The notes under the pieces: model-generated
The model's database searches: none
Told to the model about the DNA's origin: nothing
Seen by the model: only the letters and a program-made list of their open reading frames with translations
DNA from: Marinomonas aquiplantarum
GTDB lineage: Bacteria > Pseudomonadota > Gammaproteobacteria > Pseudomonadales > Marinomonadaceae
DNA: 64,000 bases
Direction of reading: 5' to 3'
NCBI RefSeq assembly: GCF_003314975.1
Contig: NZ_QNRF01000005.1
Span: 279,945 to 343,944, forward strand
Made by a program: the position numbers and the translations under genes
Shown here: in pieces, positions 25,782 to 35,592 of the stretch
Layout: each line of letters begins with the position of its first letter
How positions within the stretch are numbered: the first letter of the stretch is position 1

Positions 25782-28237
25782 TGTTCATATTTCGATTAAT
25801 GGTTCGAGATTTTCGCAGCGGCGATTTGCTTACACTCTTGGCCGCGCTCGTTATATCGGTCGGTACAGTGACATCTATTGGGCTCTTTATTGACCGCTTA
25901 CAACTGTCGTTTGAAGAGCAGTCTGCTAACTTATTAGCGGCAGATCGTTTGGTCCGAAGTGATGAGAACATCCCATTAGACTGGATCCAAAAAGCAGATG
26001 ATCTGAGCTTAGAGCAAGCACAAAGAACATCTTTTACAACCATGATGTTCGCAAAAGACAGTTTGCAACTGGCACAAATCAGTGCTGTTACGGATTCCTA
26101 TCCTCTAAGAGGGGCTTATTTAGTAGATCAAACGCTTTTCGGTCAGGGACAACAGTGGACTCAACCACCAGCCACGGGTGAAGTATGGCTGTCTTCTAGG
26201 TTGGCTAGCATGTTGGGCGTCAGTCTTGGCGATAAAGTGGAAATAGGAGAAGCTGAATTTAGTGTTAGTCAGTTTTTGGTGAGAGATCCTGGATCAACCA
26301 CGTCGGCATTTGCTATCTCACCAAGAGCAGTAATCAATGACAAGGATTTAGCTAAAACACAGGTAATCATTCCTGGAAGTCGAGTGCGCTACTCCCTGTT
26401 GCTCGCCGGAAATAGAGACGCCTTGCAAGAATACGGCGATTGGCTAACCCCTCAATTGGTTGATGGTCAGCGCTGGCGTACTCCGTCGCAAAGTGGTGAG
26501 CGCGTTGGCAACACCATCAGTCGAGCAGAATCATTTTTGTTGTTGGCGGGAACATTGGCTGTTGTCATGTCAGGTATTGCTATGGCATTGGCGTCTGCTC
26601 GCTTTGTAAAACGCCACTTGATGCAAGTCGCCATCCTAAAAACCATTGGTGCGACCCCTAAATTCTTAAGCTTGGCTTTTCTTCAACAACTAAGCTTGCT
26701 CTTCTGTGTCGGTACCTTGATTGGCTTAGCGATAGGCTGGGGGATACAAGAGATTATCGCCACATTACTATCTGGTTTGATGTCGACTGAATTACCGTCA
26801 CCATCTATTAGTCGTTTATGGCTAGGGATTGCAACCGGTTTGGTATCCATGTTGGCGTTTTGTTTACCGTTAGTGATGCGTTTAATTAAAATTTCACCAC
26901 TTTCGGTATTACAACCTACGGCTAAAATTGAGCAAAACACCGCCATTATCTACTCTCTTGGTTTTGCTGGTATGTACGCGCTTATGTGTATCTATACTAA
27001 AGGCTTTTTACTACCTACTGTAATGACATTGAGTATTGTTGGCATTGGTTTAATTGTCGGGTTAATTGGCATTGGAGCGTTCAAGCTAGGCAGAAGGTTG
27101 ACCTCTGGTGCAACCAGTGGCTGGCAAATTGGTCTTGCTTCATTATATCGCCGCTTGATACCGAACTTGTTTCAGCTGTTGGTCTTTACCTTGATCATTA
27201 TGTTGACGCTAATCCTCATTGGTGTGCAGTCGAGTCTAATCAGTGACTGGCAAAAGCAACTTCCAGAAGATGCGCCTAATCACTATATTTTTAATGTTCA
27301 GAGCAATCAAATTGACGCCATTAATCAAACCAGCCAAGCATTAGAAATACCACATTCAGATTGGTATCCTATGGTACGAGGCCGTGTCATAAAAATTAAT
27401 GATGATAATGTAGACGATTTATACCCTGAGGGGCGCAATGAACCTGAATTAGTTGATCGTGAATTAAACCTCACATGGTCAGATCAGCTAGGCCAAGGAA
27501 ACACATTGCTAGAAGGCGATTTTTCAGCTGAAGGTCTCTCCATTGAACAAAGAGTCGCACAAGAAGTCGGTGTTTCTCTTGGTGATAAACTCACCATTAA
27601 CATTGGTGGCAATATTGTTACCTTGCCCATCACTTCAGTAAGAGAAGTTGATTGGGGGACAATGCAGCCTAATTTTTATTTGATTTTGCCTAAACATGCG
27701 CTACAAGATTACCCTGCTAATTTCGTCAGTAGCCTGTTTGTTGACAACGATAAGGCGCAGGATTTTTATAAAGGCATGTCGAATTACCCCACTGTTTCGA
27801 TTTTAAATGTGGGAGATATCCTCAAGCAGATTCAAACCATTATTGGGCAATTGTCACAGGCCATTCAATTAGTCCTCTTGTGTATCTTGTGTGCCGGCGG
27901 TTTAGTGTTGTTAGCCAGTGTACGATCTACCCTTGAGGAAAGGCTTGAAGAAGGTGCTTTATTAAGAGTGCTGGGAGCAAAAAGCAGTTTAGTCAGACAA
28001 TCAATATTTGTTGAGTTTGGGGCATTAGGATTCTTCTCTGGTGTGATTTCTGCACTCGGGGCCGAACTATGCCTTTACGGGTTGCAAGTTTATGTCTTTA
28101 ATACTCAAGCTAATTGGCATCCGAACCTATGGTTATTCGGACCTCTGATTGGTGTATGTGTCATTTTGACCATTGGTGTATTTGCCAGTCGTAAGGTATT
28201 AAATGTGCCTCCGATGCATTTATTACGTGATATCTGA
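25778..28237 (+). CDS. ybbP: ABC transporter permease YbbP (FtsX-like)
   Basis: 819-residue inner-membrane permease with two FtsX-type units: a first helix at residues 20-40, a large periplasmic domain, a cluster of helices around residues 255-500, a second periplasmic domain (about 490-690), and a final set of three helices (IQLVLLCILCAGGLVLLASV, then two more to the end). FKLGRRLTSG and similar amphipathic segments lie at the membrane edge. It pairs with YbbA. Confidence 0.95.
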   Translation: MMFIFRLMVRDFRSGDLLTLLAALVISVGTVTSIGLFIDRLQLSFEEQSANLLAADRLVRSDENIPLDWIQKADDLSLEQAQRTSFTTMMFAKDSLQLAQISAVTDSYPLRGAYLVDQTLFGQGQQWTQPPATGEVWLSSRLASMLGVSLGDKVEIGEAEFSVSQFLVRDPGSTTSAFAISPRAVINDKDLAKTQVIIPGSRVRYSLLLAGNRDALQEYGDWLTPQLVDGQRWRTPSQSGERVGNTISRAESFLLLAGTLAVVMSGIAMALASARFVKRHLMQVAILKTIGATPKFLSLAFLQQLSLLFCVGTLIGLAIGWGIQEIIATLLSGLMSTELPSPSISRLWLGIATGLVSMLAFCLPLVMRLIKISPLSVLQPTAKIEQNTAIIYSLGFAGMYALMCIYTKGFLLPTVMTLSIVGIGLIVGLIGIGAFKLGRRLTSGATSGWQIGLASLYRRLIPNLFQLLVFTLIIMLTLILIGVQSSLISDWQKQLPEDAPNHYIFNVQSNQIDAINQTSQALEIPHSDWYPMVRGRVIKINDDNVDDLYPEGRNEPELVDRELNLTWSDQLGQGNTLLEGDFSAEGLSIEQRVAQEVGVSLGDKLTINIGGNIVTLPITSVREVDWGTMQPNFYLILPKHALQDYPANFVSSLFVDNDKAQDFYKGMSNYPTVSILNVGDILKQIQTIIGQLSQAIQLVLLCILCAGGLVLLASVRSTLEERLEEGALLRVLGAKSSLVRQSIFVEFGALGFFSGVISALGAELCLYGLQVYVFNTQANWHPNLWLFGPLIGVCVILTIGVFASRKVLNVPPMHLLRDI

Positions 28238-28260
28238 TTTTCCCCAGAGCAAGGTTTGTA

Positions 28261-30594
28261 ATGTTTAAAGAGCAAAAAGGCTACATTGTCAGTCGCCATA
28301 CCAAAGAAGTGAATGGTCAGATCGAAATGAGCCTTTTTGTCAAAACGCCTGACGGGACGGTGAAAGTCATACCGGACCGCCAGCAAACCAGCTTTTTTAG
28401 CACTATCCCGATGTCAGAACTTCCTACCGACATCAATGGCGTTCAGTATCACGCTACAGAACTCAGTTCATTTGAACATCAAGCGGTTACCTTAATCCAA
28501 ACTAATAGCATGATTTTACACAGACAAATTTTGAAATTTGTTAAACAAACAGGTCATGCGGTTTTTGAAGAAGACATCAAGCCACATGATCGCTATTTAA
28601 TGGAAAGAAACATCCGTGGCGCCATTCGATTTATAGGTATGGTTGAGCAGGGTGGATCGGTTTATAAGCAAGCTAAGGTGATTGCAGGAGATTACTCTCC
28701 GAATTGGAATATTTGGTCGTTAGACATTGAAACCTCGGTCACGCATAACAAAATCCTGTCGATAGGCGTTACCAATGATGAACTTCGACAGGCCTTCGTG
28801 GTGGCACCTGAAAATACCGATTTAGAGCATGTCACCGCGTTTGCCGATGAGCGCAGTTTGCTACTCGGCTTTATGCAGTTCGTAAAGAAACACAATCCAG
28901 ATGTATTTATCGGTTGGAATCTGATCGGCTTTGACCTTCACTTTATTGATCAACGTTGCCAACAGTTGGGCATTCGGGCTGCTTTTGGTGTGAATGGTGA
29001 AACCTGGAGTATCCGCTCCTCTGACAATCAAGGTAAATACTTCGCCTCTATTCCAGGCAGAGTCGCCTTAGACGGCATTACCCTACTTAAGGTGGGCGGC
29101 TATCATTTTGAGTCATACAGTTTAAACAATGTCAGTCACGAAATTTTAGGCGACAGTAAGCTGCTTCATGGCGGTGATCGTTGGCAAGAAATAGAGCGGA
29201 TGCATCAGCATGATTTGGCTGCCTTTGTGGACTACAATCTTCAAGACTGCGACCTAGTTTGGCGTATTTTCAAGCAACTAAAACTGATTGAGCTACAACA
29301 AACTCGTGTGGATCTTACCGGCATACCAATGGAGCAAACTGGTGGTTCGGTTGCCTCTTTTGAAAACCTTTATATCCCGCGCTTGCATCAAGCCGGATAC
29401 GTAGCACCAGCATGGAAAGACGAAGCCTTTGTCGCCAGTCCTGGTGGTTTTGTGATGAACTCGATCCCTGGCCTTTATAAAAATGTCTTGGTCTTCGATT
29501 TCAAAAGTCTATATCCAAGCATTATTCGCACCTTTTTCATTGATCCTTTAGCTCGTATTTCGGCGCAAAAAAGGCCACTTCAACCTAATCAACATATCGT
29601 ACCAGGTTATTTGGGAGCACATTTTGATGTGGGCAAGGCCATATTGCCTGAGTTGGTTGGTGAACTTGCTAAGGCAAGGGAAGATGCAAAGTCATCTCAC
29701 AATGACATTTTAAGTTACGCCATTAAAATCATCATGAACTCTTTATACGGCGTACTAGGGTCAAATGTGTGTCGCTTTTATCATGCTGAGCTGGCCAGCT
29801 CGATCACAATGCGTGGGCATGAGATATTGCAACTCACTAAAAGCTGGATGGAAGAGAAGGGCGCAACCGTCATTTATGGCGATACCGATTCATTGTTCGT
29901 GGTGCTCAATGATGACAGAGATCAAGCTGAGGTTTTGGGGAAGCAATTATGTGAGGATATTAATCACACATTAACCGCATGGTGTCGTAACTATGCCAAT
30001 GTGGACTCTCACTTAGAGCTTGAATTTGAAACCCTCTATGAACGCTTTTTTATGCCAACCATTCGAGGGCAAGAAGAAGGCAGTAAGAAACGCTACGCAG
30101 GTAAAGCTAAGGATAAAATTATCTTCAAAGGCCTAGAGGCCGCTCGTACGGATTGGACTAAGTTGGCGCGAGAATTTCAACGTAACCTTTTTGACATTAT
30201 CTTTAATGATGAAAATCCTATTCCTTATATCCAATCCATCGTAGAACAGCTTAAAGCAGGAAAGCTTGACGAATGGCTGGTCTACAGTAAGCAATTAAGT
30301 CGACCACTGTCAGCCTATTCAAAGCACAAACCGCCGCATGTGCGTGCCGCAATGATGATTGATGAAAAGCGTGCCAGCCTTGGCTTACCTTTGGAATACA
30401 ATAAAGGGCGAAAGCGGGTAAATTACGTTTATCAGACATCTGGGGTGATGCCCTATGAGACACATGTCGATCTACGTCATTTAGATTATGAGCACTATAT
30501 TGAAAAGCAACTCGTTCCGATTGCAGATAGTGTTCTCCCTATCTTCAAAACAAACATGGCAAGTTTATTATCACAGCAAATTTCGTTGCTTTAA
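28261..30594 (+). CDS. polB: DNA polymerase II (PolB), family B
   Basis: SOS-type repair polymerase with proofreading, 777 residues (E. coli 783). The exonuclease motifs are LDIETSVTHNKILSIG and IGWNLIGFDLHFI. The polymerase motifs are DFKSLYPSIIRTF (motif A), KIIMNSLYGVLG (motif B) and YGDTDSLFVV (motif C). It starts 23 bases after ybbP. Its last four bases overlap tatD on the opposite strand. Confidence 0.97.
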   Translation: MFKEQKGYIVSRHTKEVNGQIEMSLFVKTPDGTVKVIPDRQQTSFFSTIPMSELPTDINGVQYHATELSSFEHQAVTLIQTNSMILHRQILKFVKQTGHAVFEEDIKPHDRYLMERNIRGAIRFIGMVEQGGSVYKQAKVIAGDYSPNWNIWSLDIETSVTHNKILSIGVTNDELRQAFVVAPENTDLEHVTAFADERSLLLGFMQFVKKHNPDVFIGWNLIGFDLHFIDQRCQQLGIRAAFGVNGETWSIRSSDNQGKYFASIPGRVALDGITLLKVGGYHFESYSLNNVSHEILGDSKLLHGGDRWQEIERMHQHDLAAFVDYNLQDCDLVWRIFKQLKLIELQQTRVDLTGIPMEQTGGSVASFENLYIPRLHQAGYVAPAWKDEAFVASPGGFVMNSIPGLYKNVLVFDFKSLYPSIIRTFFIDPLARISAQKRPLQPNQHIVPGYLGAHFDVGKAILPELVGELAKAREDAKSSHNDILSYAIKIIMNSLYGVLGSNVCRFYHAELASSITMRGHEILQLTKSWMEEKGATVIYGDTDSLFVVLNDDRDQAEVLGKQLCEDINHTLTAWCRNYANVDSHLELEFETLYERFFMPTIRGQEEGSKKRYAGKAKDKIIFKGLEAARTDWTKLAREFQRNLFDIIFNDENPIPYIQSIVEQLKAGKLDEWLVYSKQLSRPLSAYSKHKPPHVRAAMMIDEKRASLGLPLEYNKGRKRVNYVYQTSGVMPYETHVDLRHLDYEHYIEKQLVPIADSVLPIFKTNMASLLSQQISLL

Positions 30595-31382
30595 GTTGCG
30601 TCGCTGTAAGGGGACAAATTAAACAGTCTATGTGTATTATCAAGCGTGGCTTCGATTAATGCTTCTGCTGAGATTCCTCTTAATCTGGCTACTTCTTCTG
30701 CCACAAAGGGAAGGTATTTTGGGTGGTTCTTTTTTGGCCTAGGTCTTATGTTTCTAGGCAATAAATACGGTGCATCGGTTTCCAATAGTAATTTATCTAG
30801 AGGGATGTGAGGCACAGCAGATTGTAAGTCATGTCCTCTTCTTTCATCACACACCCAGCCGGTTATACCAATGTACAGACCAAGCTCTAGGTAATGGTTT
30901 AATTCTTCCGTTGAGCCTGTAAAACAATGAATGACAGAATTCTGAGCAACTTCAGGGTGCTGTTTCAAGGTCGCAATCATTTCTTGATGTGCGTCTCTTT
31001 CATGTAAGTAAAGAGGTAAAGAGAATTCTGTGGCCAGCTCGATCTGTTGGTGAAAAGCAAATCGTTGTTGCTCCGGAGTAGAATAATTACGATTAAAATC
31101 TAAACCGGTTTCTCCAATGGCGACGGCTTGATGAGTATTGAGCAGCTCTCGAAATACTTGCTGACTGTTCGTATGCCAGGTTTTAGCTTGATGAGGGTGA
31201 CAACCAATGGTTTGCCAAAGGCTTGGATGACGTTGGCAATGTTGTGCAAGCAACTGACTTTCATCAAGATCTGAAGCAATGCAAATAATGCCATTGACAC
31301 CATGCAGATTTGTCTCTGACAGGGTGAGTTCTAAATCGTCTAAAAATATTGAATGATTTAAATTAACGCCAATGTCTATCAT
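30591..31382 (-). CDS. TatD-family metal-dependent deoxyribonuclease
   Basis: 263 residues of the TatD hydrolase fold. The family signature GETGLDFNRN and metal ligands in DIGVNLNHSIF, GCHPHQAK, VIHCFTGS and LLETDAPYLLPR are present. The N-terminal HxH of the family appears as NLNH, a small divergence. The family acts as a 3'-5' exonuclease or DNase. It overlaps the upstream HDOD gene by four bases. Confidence 0.92.
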   Translation of the reverse strand: MIDIGVNLNHSIFLDDLELTLSETNLHGVNGIICIASDLDESQLLAQHCQRHPSLWQTIGCHPHQAKTWHTNSQQVFRELLNTHQAVAIGETGLDFNRNYSTPEQQRFAFHQQIELATEFSLPLYLHERDAHQEMIATLKQHPEVAQNSVIHCFTGSTEELNHYLELGLYIGITGWVCDERRGHDLQSAVPHIPLDKLLLETDAPYLLPRNIRPRPKKNHPKYLPFVAEEVARLRGISAEALIEATLDNTHRLFNLSPYSDAT

Positions 31383-32566
31383 ATTTGTGACATCTCTTTT
31401 GCCATATTCAGGCTATCGATATAGAGGTTTTTTAACGCTTCTTTGGATATATTCTTCATGGCTAATTGTTCAAATGGAATTTTTTCCCAGCGACCTGATT
31501 CATATGCCTCGACCATTCGCAATACACCGCCTAAGTTACCTTGGTATTCTAATAAGGCTTTGGTGATATTCGTGTCTAACGGTAGGTCTTTTAATAGTGT
31601 GGCCAGATCTTCATCGTAAAAACTTGGCAAATAGGAAAACAAGCCAACTAAAAAGGCACCTTCCAACTTTGGAAACAACACTGCGCTTATATTATGGCAG
31701 AAACAGGCACGAGAAACGGCCATAGAAAATAAACAATCTGGCTTCCCTGGCACACTACTGAGCATGACTAATCCTACCCATTTCACGAGATCGCGAACTC
31801 CGATGATTTCAACGGCTCGCTGTGCGTTCGTTACATTAAATTGGCTATGATATCGAGCGGTATGAGTTAGCTTAATAATTCTATAAGTCAGTGTAGGGTC
31901 ACGCTCGATACAATCGGCGAGAAGCCGAGGCGATGTTTGATGGTTATTTAAATGATTTAGTAATTCAATCAAAATGTCTTTATAGGCAATAACGCGTTTG
32001 CCTTTTATCTTAGTCATTTTGCGGATGAAGGTGCCGCTAAAATAAGCGTCCGGCAGGGATTCTTTCAGACGCTCAAAGTCTTGAGCGCGCTCAACTTTAT
32101 GAATCCAAATGTTTTTCAATGCTATGTCTGGATGTTGACTCGAGACTAAGATGCTATCCAAAGAACATTGCTCCAAATCGTATAAAACATACGAGAACAG
32201 GTTCATGAACTCACTGTCATAGTCATTCGGTTCAGGATTGATAAGCCCAAATTGGTAGCCGTCTAGGCGTGATTCAGACAGGCTGTCCATGTACTTTTTC
32301 TGATCTAGAGTCGAACAATCAATAAATAGTGTCACTTGTAGTCCATTTAGTTCAGGCAATTTCGATAATTGCTCAATCGAACCAATGAAAAAGATCACTT
32401 TTTGCTGAGTTAACTCATTGAGGTTTACATCCACAAAAAGAGAACTGAAAAATGCCTGTTCATCATGATATAAAGCATCTTCAGGGTGAAGAAGGTGATA
32501 AGCCATTGTTTGAGATTTATGGTTCACGACTGCTTTACGACAAAAAAGCACATCATCGTTTTTCAT
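31379..32566 (-). CDS. HDOD signalling protein with degenerate EAL-like N-terminal domain
   Basis: 395 residues resembling YuxH/CdgJ proteins. The N-terminal 200 residues follow the EAL fold (VTLFIDCSTLDQ, YQFGLINPEPNDYD, KNIWIHKVERAQDFERLK, DAYFSGTFIRKM) but lack the EAL catalytic residues. The C-terminal HDOD domain has LLADCIERDPTLTYRIIKLTHTARY and GVRDLVKWVGLVMLSS. Relatives affect motility and c-di-GMP signalling. It lies divergent from cheV, which fits a motility or chemotaxis link. Confidence 0.88.
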   Translation of the reverse strand: MKNDDVLFCRKAVVNHKSQTMAYHLLHPEDALYHDEQAFFSSLFVDVNLNELTQQKVIFFIGSIEQLSKLPELNGLQVTLFIDCSTLDQKKYMDSLSESRLDGYQFGLINPEPNDYDSEFMNLFSYVLYDLEQCSLDSILVSSQHPDIALKNIWIHKVERAQDFERLKESLPDAYFSGTFIRKMTKIKGKRVIAYKDILIELLNHLNNHQTSPRLLADCIERDPTLTYRIIKLTHTARYHSQFNVTNAQRAVEIIGVRDLVKWVGLVMLSSVPGKPDCLFSMAVSRACFCHNISAVLFPKLEGAFLVGLFSYLPSFYDEDLATLLKDLPLDTNITKALLEYQGNLGGVLRMVEAYESGRWEKIPFEQLAMKNISKEALKNLYIDSLNMAKEMSQI

Positions 32567-32681
32567 CTCATTTCCCTATAATTAAAAAGACAACACAAAA
32601 AAATACTGTAACCCATAGCTGAATACAATATCATGGTTATAATGGAATAACGCCTTTATTTGAAAATGTGTGGAGTGATGT

Positions 32682-33617
32682 ATGGCGAGCATGTTAGACG
32701 CTGTCGACCAAAGAACCAAGTTGGTGGGTGAAAACCGCCTAGAATTGCTGATGTTCCGTCTTGGTGGAATGCAAATGTTTGCAATCAATGTTTTTAAAGT
32801 TCAAGAGGTTGTGCAGCTACCCAAACTCAACTTAATGCCCCATCGACATCCTTCTGTTGCAGGCGTAACTCACTTTCGTGGTCGCACTATACCGGTTATT
32901 GATTTGTCTGAATCCATTGGCATGAAACCCATTGAACGTAATGAATCCTGCAATCTAATTGTCACTGAGTACAACAATACCGTTCAGGGCTTTATGGTGG
33001 GTGAAGTGGATCGCATTATCAATATGAATTGGAATGAAATTCTACCACCACCCGATGGTACTGGCCGTCAGCATTACTTAACTGCAATCACTCGTGTAAA
33101 TGATCGTATTGTTGAGATTATTGATGTTGAAAAAGTGCTTGCCGAAATTTCACCTTATGACAGCACAGTCAGTGATGACATCATTGATAAAGATCTACTA
33201 ACACTCGCAAAAGGCTTAGAAGTACTGGTGGTTGATGACTCATCTGTTGGCCTTGCACAATGTCGCTCAACTTTAGACTTCATGGGAATTACGGTTCACA
33301 CTGCGACGGATGGCAAACGCGGTTTGGAGAAACTAAAAACCTGGGCAGATCAGGGTGAAACCGTACCGGAAAAATTGCTGATGATGATTACCGATGCTGA
33401 GATGCCAGAAATGGATGGCTATCGATTGACTCGGGAAGTGCGTGAAGACCCAAGACTTAAAGATTTGTACATTGTTCTGCATACGTCATTAAGCGGTAGC
33501 TTTAACAAAGCCATGGTGCAGAAAGTAGGTTGTGATGATTTCTTGTCTAAATTCCAACCGGATAAACTGGCTTCTTTAATTCAAGATCGAATTAGAAGTG
33601 TTGTCTACCGGGACTAA
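32682..33617 (+). CDS. cheV: Chemotaxis coupling protein CheV
   Basis: 311 residues: a CheW-like domain (residues about 20-170, MFRLGGMQMFAINVFKVQEVV and HFRGRTIPVIDL) followed by a receiver domain (about 185-305). The receiver has acidic residues in VVDDSSVG, the phosphorylated Asp in TDAEMPEMDG, and the conserved Thr/Ser and Lys in LHTSLSG and FLSKF. CheV links receptors to CheA and adapts by phosphorylation. No other che genes lie in the window. A terminator follows. Confidence 0.96.
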   Translation: MASMLDAVDQRTKLVGENRLELLMFRLGGMQMFAINVFKVQEVVQLPKLNLMPHRHPSVAGVTHFRGRTIPVIDLSESIGMKPIERNESCNLIVTEYNNTVQGFMVGEVDRIINMNWNEILPPPDGTGRQHYLTAITRVNDRIVEIIDVEKVLAEISPYDSTVSDDIIDKDLLTLAKGLEVLVVDDSSVGLAQCRSTLDFMGITVHTATDGKRGLEKLKTWADQGETVPEKLLMMITDAEMPEMDGYRLTREVREDPRLKDLYIVLHTSLSGSFNKAMVQKVGCDDFLSKFQPDKLASLIQDRIRSVVYRD

Positions 33618-33634
33618 CTTAATAACGCATTTTG

Positions 33635-33660
33635 AAAGCGGGCTTATGGTCCGCTTTTTT
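33635..33660 (+). terminator. Rho-independent terminator of cheV
   Basis: AAAGCGG and CCGCTTT pair around nine bases, and the T run follows directly. Confidence 0.85.
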
Positions 33661-33692
33661 GTCTTTCAATAACGCCATTGTCGATATTAATC

Positions 33693-34493
33693 ATGCCAGT
33701 TGAATTTGCTGTATTTCTGCTATTAATAGGCTTAGCTTGTGGTTTGGTAAGTGCACAAATCAAAGTCTCTCCCGCATTAACCTGCCTAACTTCTTTATAC
33801 TTTTTTTTACCTGTAATTGGCATTCCGGTAGAAAATGTCATCTCTGTTGTCATCGCAACCATCATTGTGGCTTGTTTACCAACGCATCTTTATTATTGGT
33901 CAAAAGCAATGAAGGCTGGTGAAGTTGAATACGCCTTGTTATTAAAATACGCCCCTGGTTTTGCCATGGGCGGTGTTATTGGTGCGCAATTGGTTAGCTT
34001 TGTCTGTATTCAAGTAATATTGGTATTTCTGACTTTTACTCTAGTGTTAAGTATCTTTGTGAATCTAGTGCAGTGGCAATATTTTAAATTGCAGTCGCTT
34101 CCCAATTTCCCGCTTCCGATTGGTATGTTTGCTGGTGGAATAAGCGTGCTAGGGGGCAATGATGGTCATATCGTTTCCCGCTTACTTAATCACTTGCATC
34201 ATCGTAACCTTGAAAACAGCGAAGGAACACTTCATGGCATGTCGTTATTTCTCTCTTTCGCGGCATTGATCGGTTTTGTATTCCCTGCCGTACCTCCGTC
34301 ACTGCCTTCGATGACGTCATTAGGCTCTGGTCTTATAGGCTCCATTTACCTACCTGCAGCAACGACTTTGGCGGTTGGTTTGTTTCTCGGTACTTTGCTA
34401 TCTCGTTGGCAAGTTAGCCAGTATGAACATAAGATTTTGCTGGTATGCTTCAACTTATATTTAATCGTATGTTTATTCAGGATTTGGCAATGA
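33693..34493 (+). CDS. TauE/SafE-like membrane permease
   Basis: 266 residues with about eight hydrophobic helices, starting FAVFLLLIGLACGLVSAQI. Two halves show the TSUP-type Gly-rich pattern (MGGVIGAQLVSFV and MFAGGISVLGGNDGHIVSR). Such permeases move sulfur-containing anions, but the substrate here is not evident. The start is uncertain. The ATG at 33693 has no clear Shine-Dalgarno, and a TTG in frame lies at 33678. Confidence 0.8.
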   Translation: MPVEFAVFLLLIGLACGLVSAQIKVSPALTCLTSLYFFLPVIGIPVENVISVVIATIIVACLPTHLYYWSKAMKAGEVEYALLLKYAPGFAMGGVIGAQLVSFVCIQVILVFLTFTLVLSIFVNLVQWQYFKLQSLPNFPLPIGMFAGGISVLGGNDGHIVSRLLNHLHHRNLENSEGTLHGMSLFLSFAALIGFVFPAVPPSLPSMTSLGSGLIGSIYLPAATTLAVGLFLGTLLSRWQVSQYEHKILLVCFNLYLIVCLFRIWQ

Positions 34494-34528
34494 TATTGCT
34501 GTTAACACAGTGAATTTGAACTTAAAAT

Positions 34529-34570
34529 AACGTGAATTTACACGTTGTTTTGTGCTCAATGCCCTATAAT
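34529..34570 (+). promoter_or_regulatory. Candidate hemH promoter with inverted repeat
   Basis: TATAAT at 34565-34570 lies 29 bases before hemH. Upstream, AACGTG and CACGTT (34529-34546) pair across six bases near where a -35 would be. The pair is followed by GTTTT, so it may instead be a weak terminator for the permease gene. Confidence 0.45.
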
Positions 34571-34598
34571 GCATTGGTAAATTTCAAAGGTTTTTTTA

Positions 34599-35591
34599 AT
34601 GACTGATAACAAAAAAATTGGCGTGCTGTTGATGAATCTCGGCACACCGGATGCACCTGAGACTGGGGCTGTTCGTCGCTACTTAAGAGAGTTTTTATCA
34701 GACTCCCGCGTGGTGGATTTAAATCCATTGTTGTGGAAGCCGATTCTGAATTTGGTAATTTTAACCCTTAGGCCGCCTAAGGTCGCTAAAGTGTATCAAC
34801 AAGTTTGGATGGATGAAGGTTCTCCGCTATTGGTATTGAGTCAGCGCCTTAAAGACAAATTACAGAGACAGGTCAGTGAAGAATTTACCGTGCCAGTCGC
34901 GGTAGAATTGGCAATGACATATGGCAACCCAAGTGTCGAAACGGCAGCAAACAAATTAAGAGCGCAAGGCGTAGATAAAATTCTGGTGATCCCAATGTAC
35001 CCACAATTTTCATCTACTACTTCAGCGGCGGCATATGATCGCCTTATGAGGTCCTTAAAGTCGTGCCCACATTGGCCAGAGTTACATTTGGCTGGTGATT
35101 ATGCAGATAACCCTTTATACATATCAGCCTTAGCGGATTCTGTTCGAGCGCAATGGGAAAAACAAGGTGAGCGACGTCATTTGGTTTTGTCTTATCATGG
35201 TATTCCAAAACGATACGTGAGTAATGGTGATCCGTATTCACGTCGTTGCGAACTGACAAGTCGATTGGTTGCAGAAGAGTTGGAGTTGGGCGATAGCGAT
35301 TGGACTCATGTCTATCAGTCTCGATTTGGCCGTGAAGAGTGGTTAAAACCTTATGCTGATGAAACCCTTCGAGCTTTGCCTGATATGGGTATTAAAAAAA
35401 TCAATGTGATCAGCCCAGCTTTTTCAATTGATTGTATTGAGACCCTAGAAGAAGTAACGCTTGAGTTAGGTGATGAGTTTAAACACAGTGGGGGTGTGGC
35501 ATTCGACTACATTCCAGCGTTAAACGACAGTCCTGACCAAATTTCGCTTTATATGAACATCATTGAAGAAAACATTAAAAACTGGACATGA
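34599..35591 (+). CDS. hemH: Ferrochelatase HemH
   Basis: Inserts Fe2+ into protoporphyrin IX, the last step of heme synthesis. The 330 residues are typical. Visible are GVLLMNLGTPDAPE at the start, YPQFSSTTSAAAYD, the metal-binding His in LSYHGIPKRYV, and the Glu in SIDCIETLEEV. A HAD-phosphatase gene follows within two bases. Confidence 0.97.
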   Translation: MTDNKKIGVLLMNLGTPDAPETGAVRRYLREFLSDSRVVDLNPLLWKPILNLVILTLRPPKVAKVYQQVWMDEGSPLLVLSQRLKDKLQRQVSEEFTVPVAVELAMTYGNPSVETAANKLRAQGVDKILVIPMYPQFSSTTSAAAYDRLMRSLKSCPHWPELHLAGDYADNPLYISALADSVRAQWEKQGERRHLVLSYHGIPKRYVSNGDPYSRRCELTSRLVAEELELGDSDWTHVYQSRFGREEWLKPYADETLRALPDMGIKKINVISPAFSIDCIETLEEVTLELGDEFKHSGGVAFDYIPALNDSPDQISLYMNIIEENIKNWT

Positions 35592-35592
35592 T

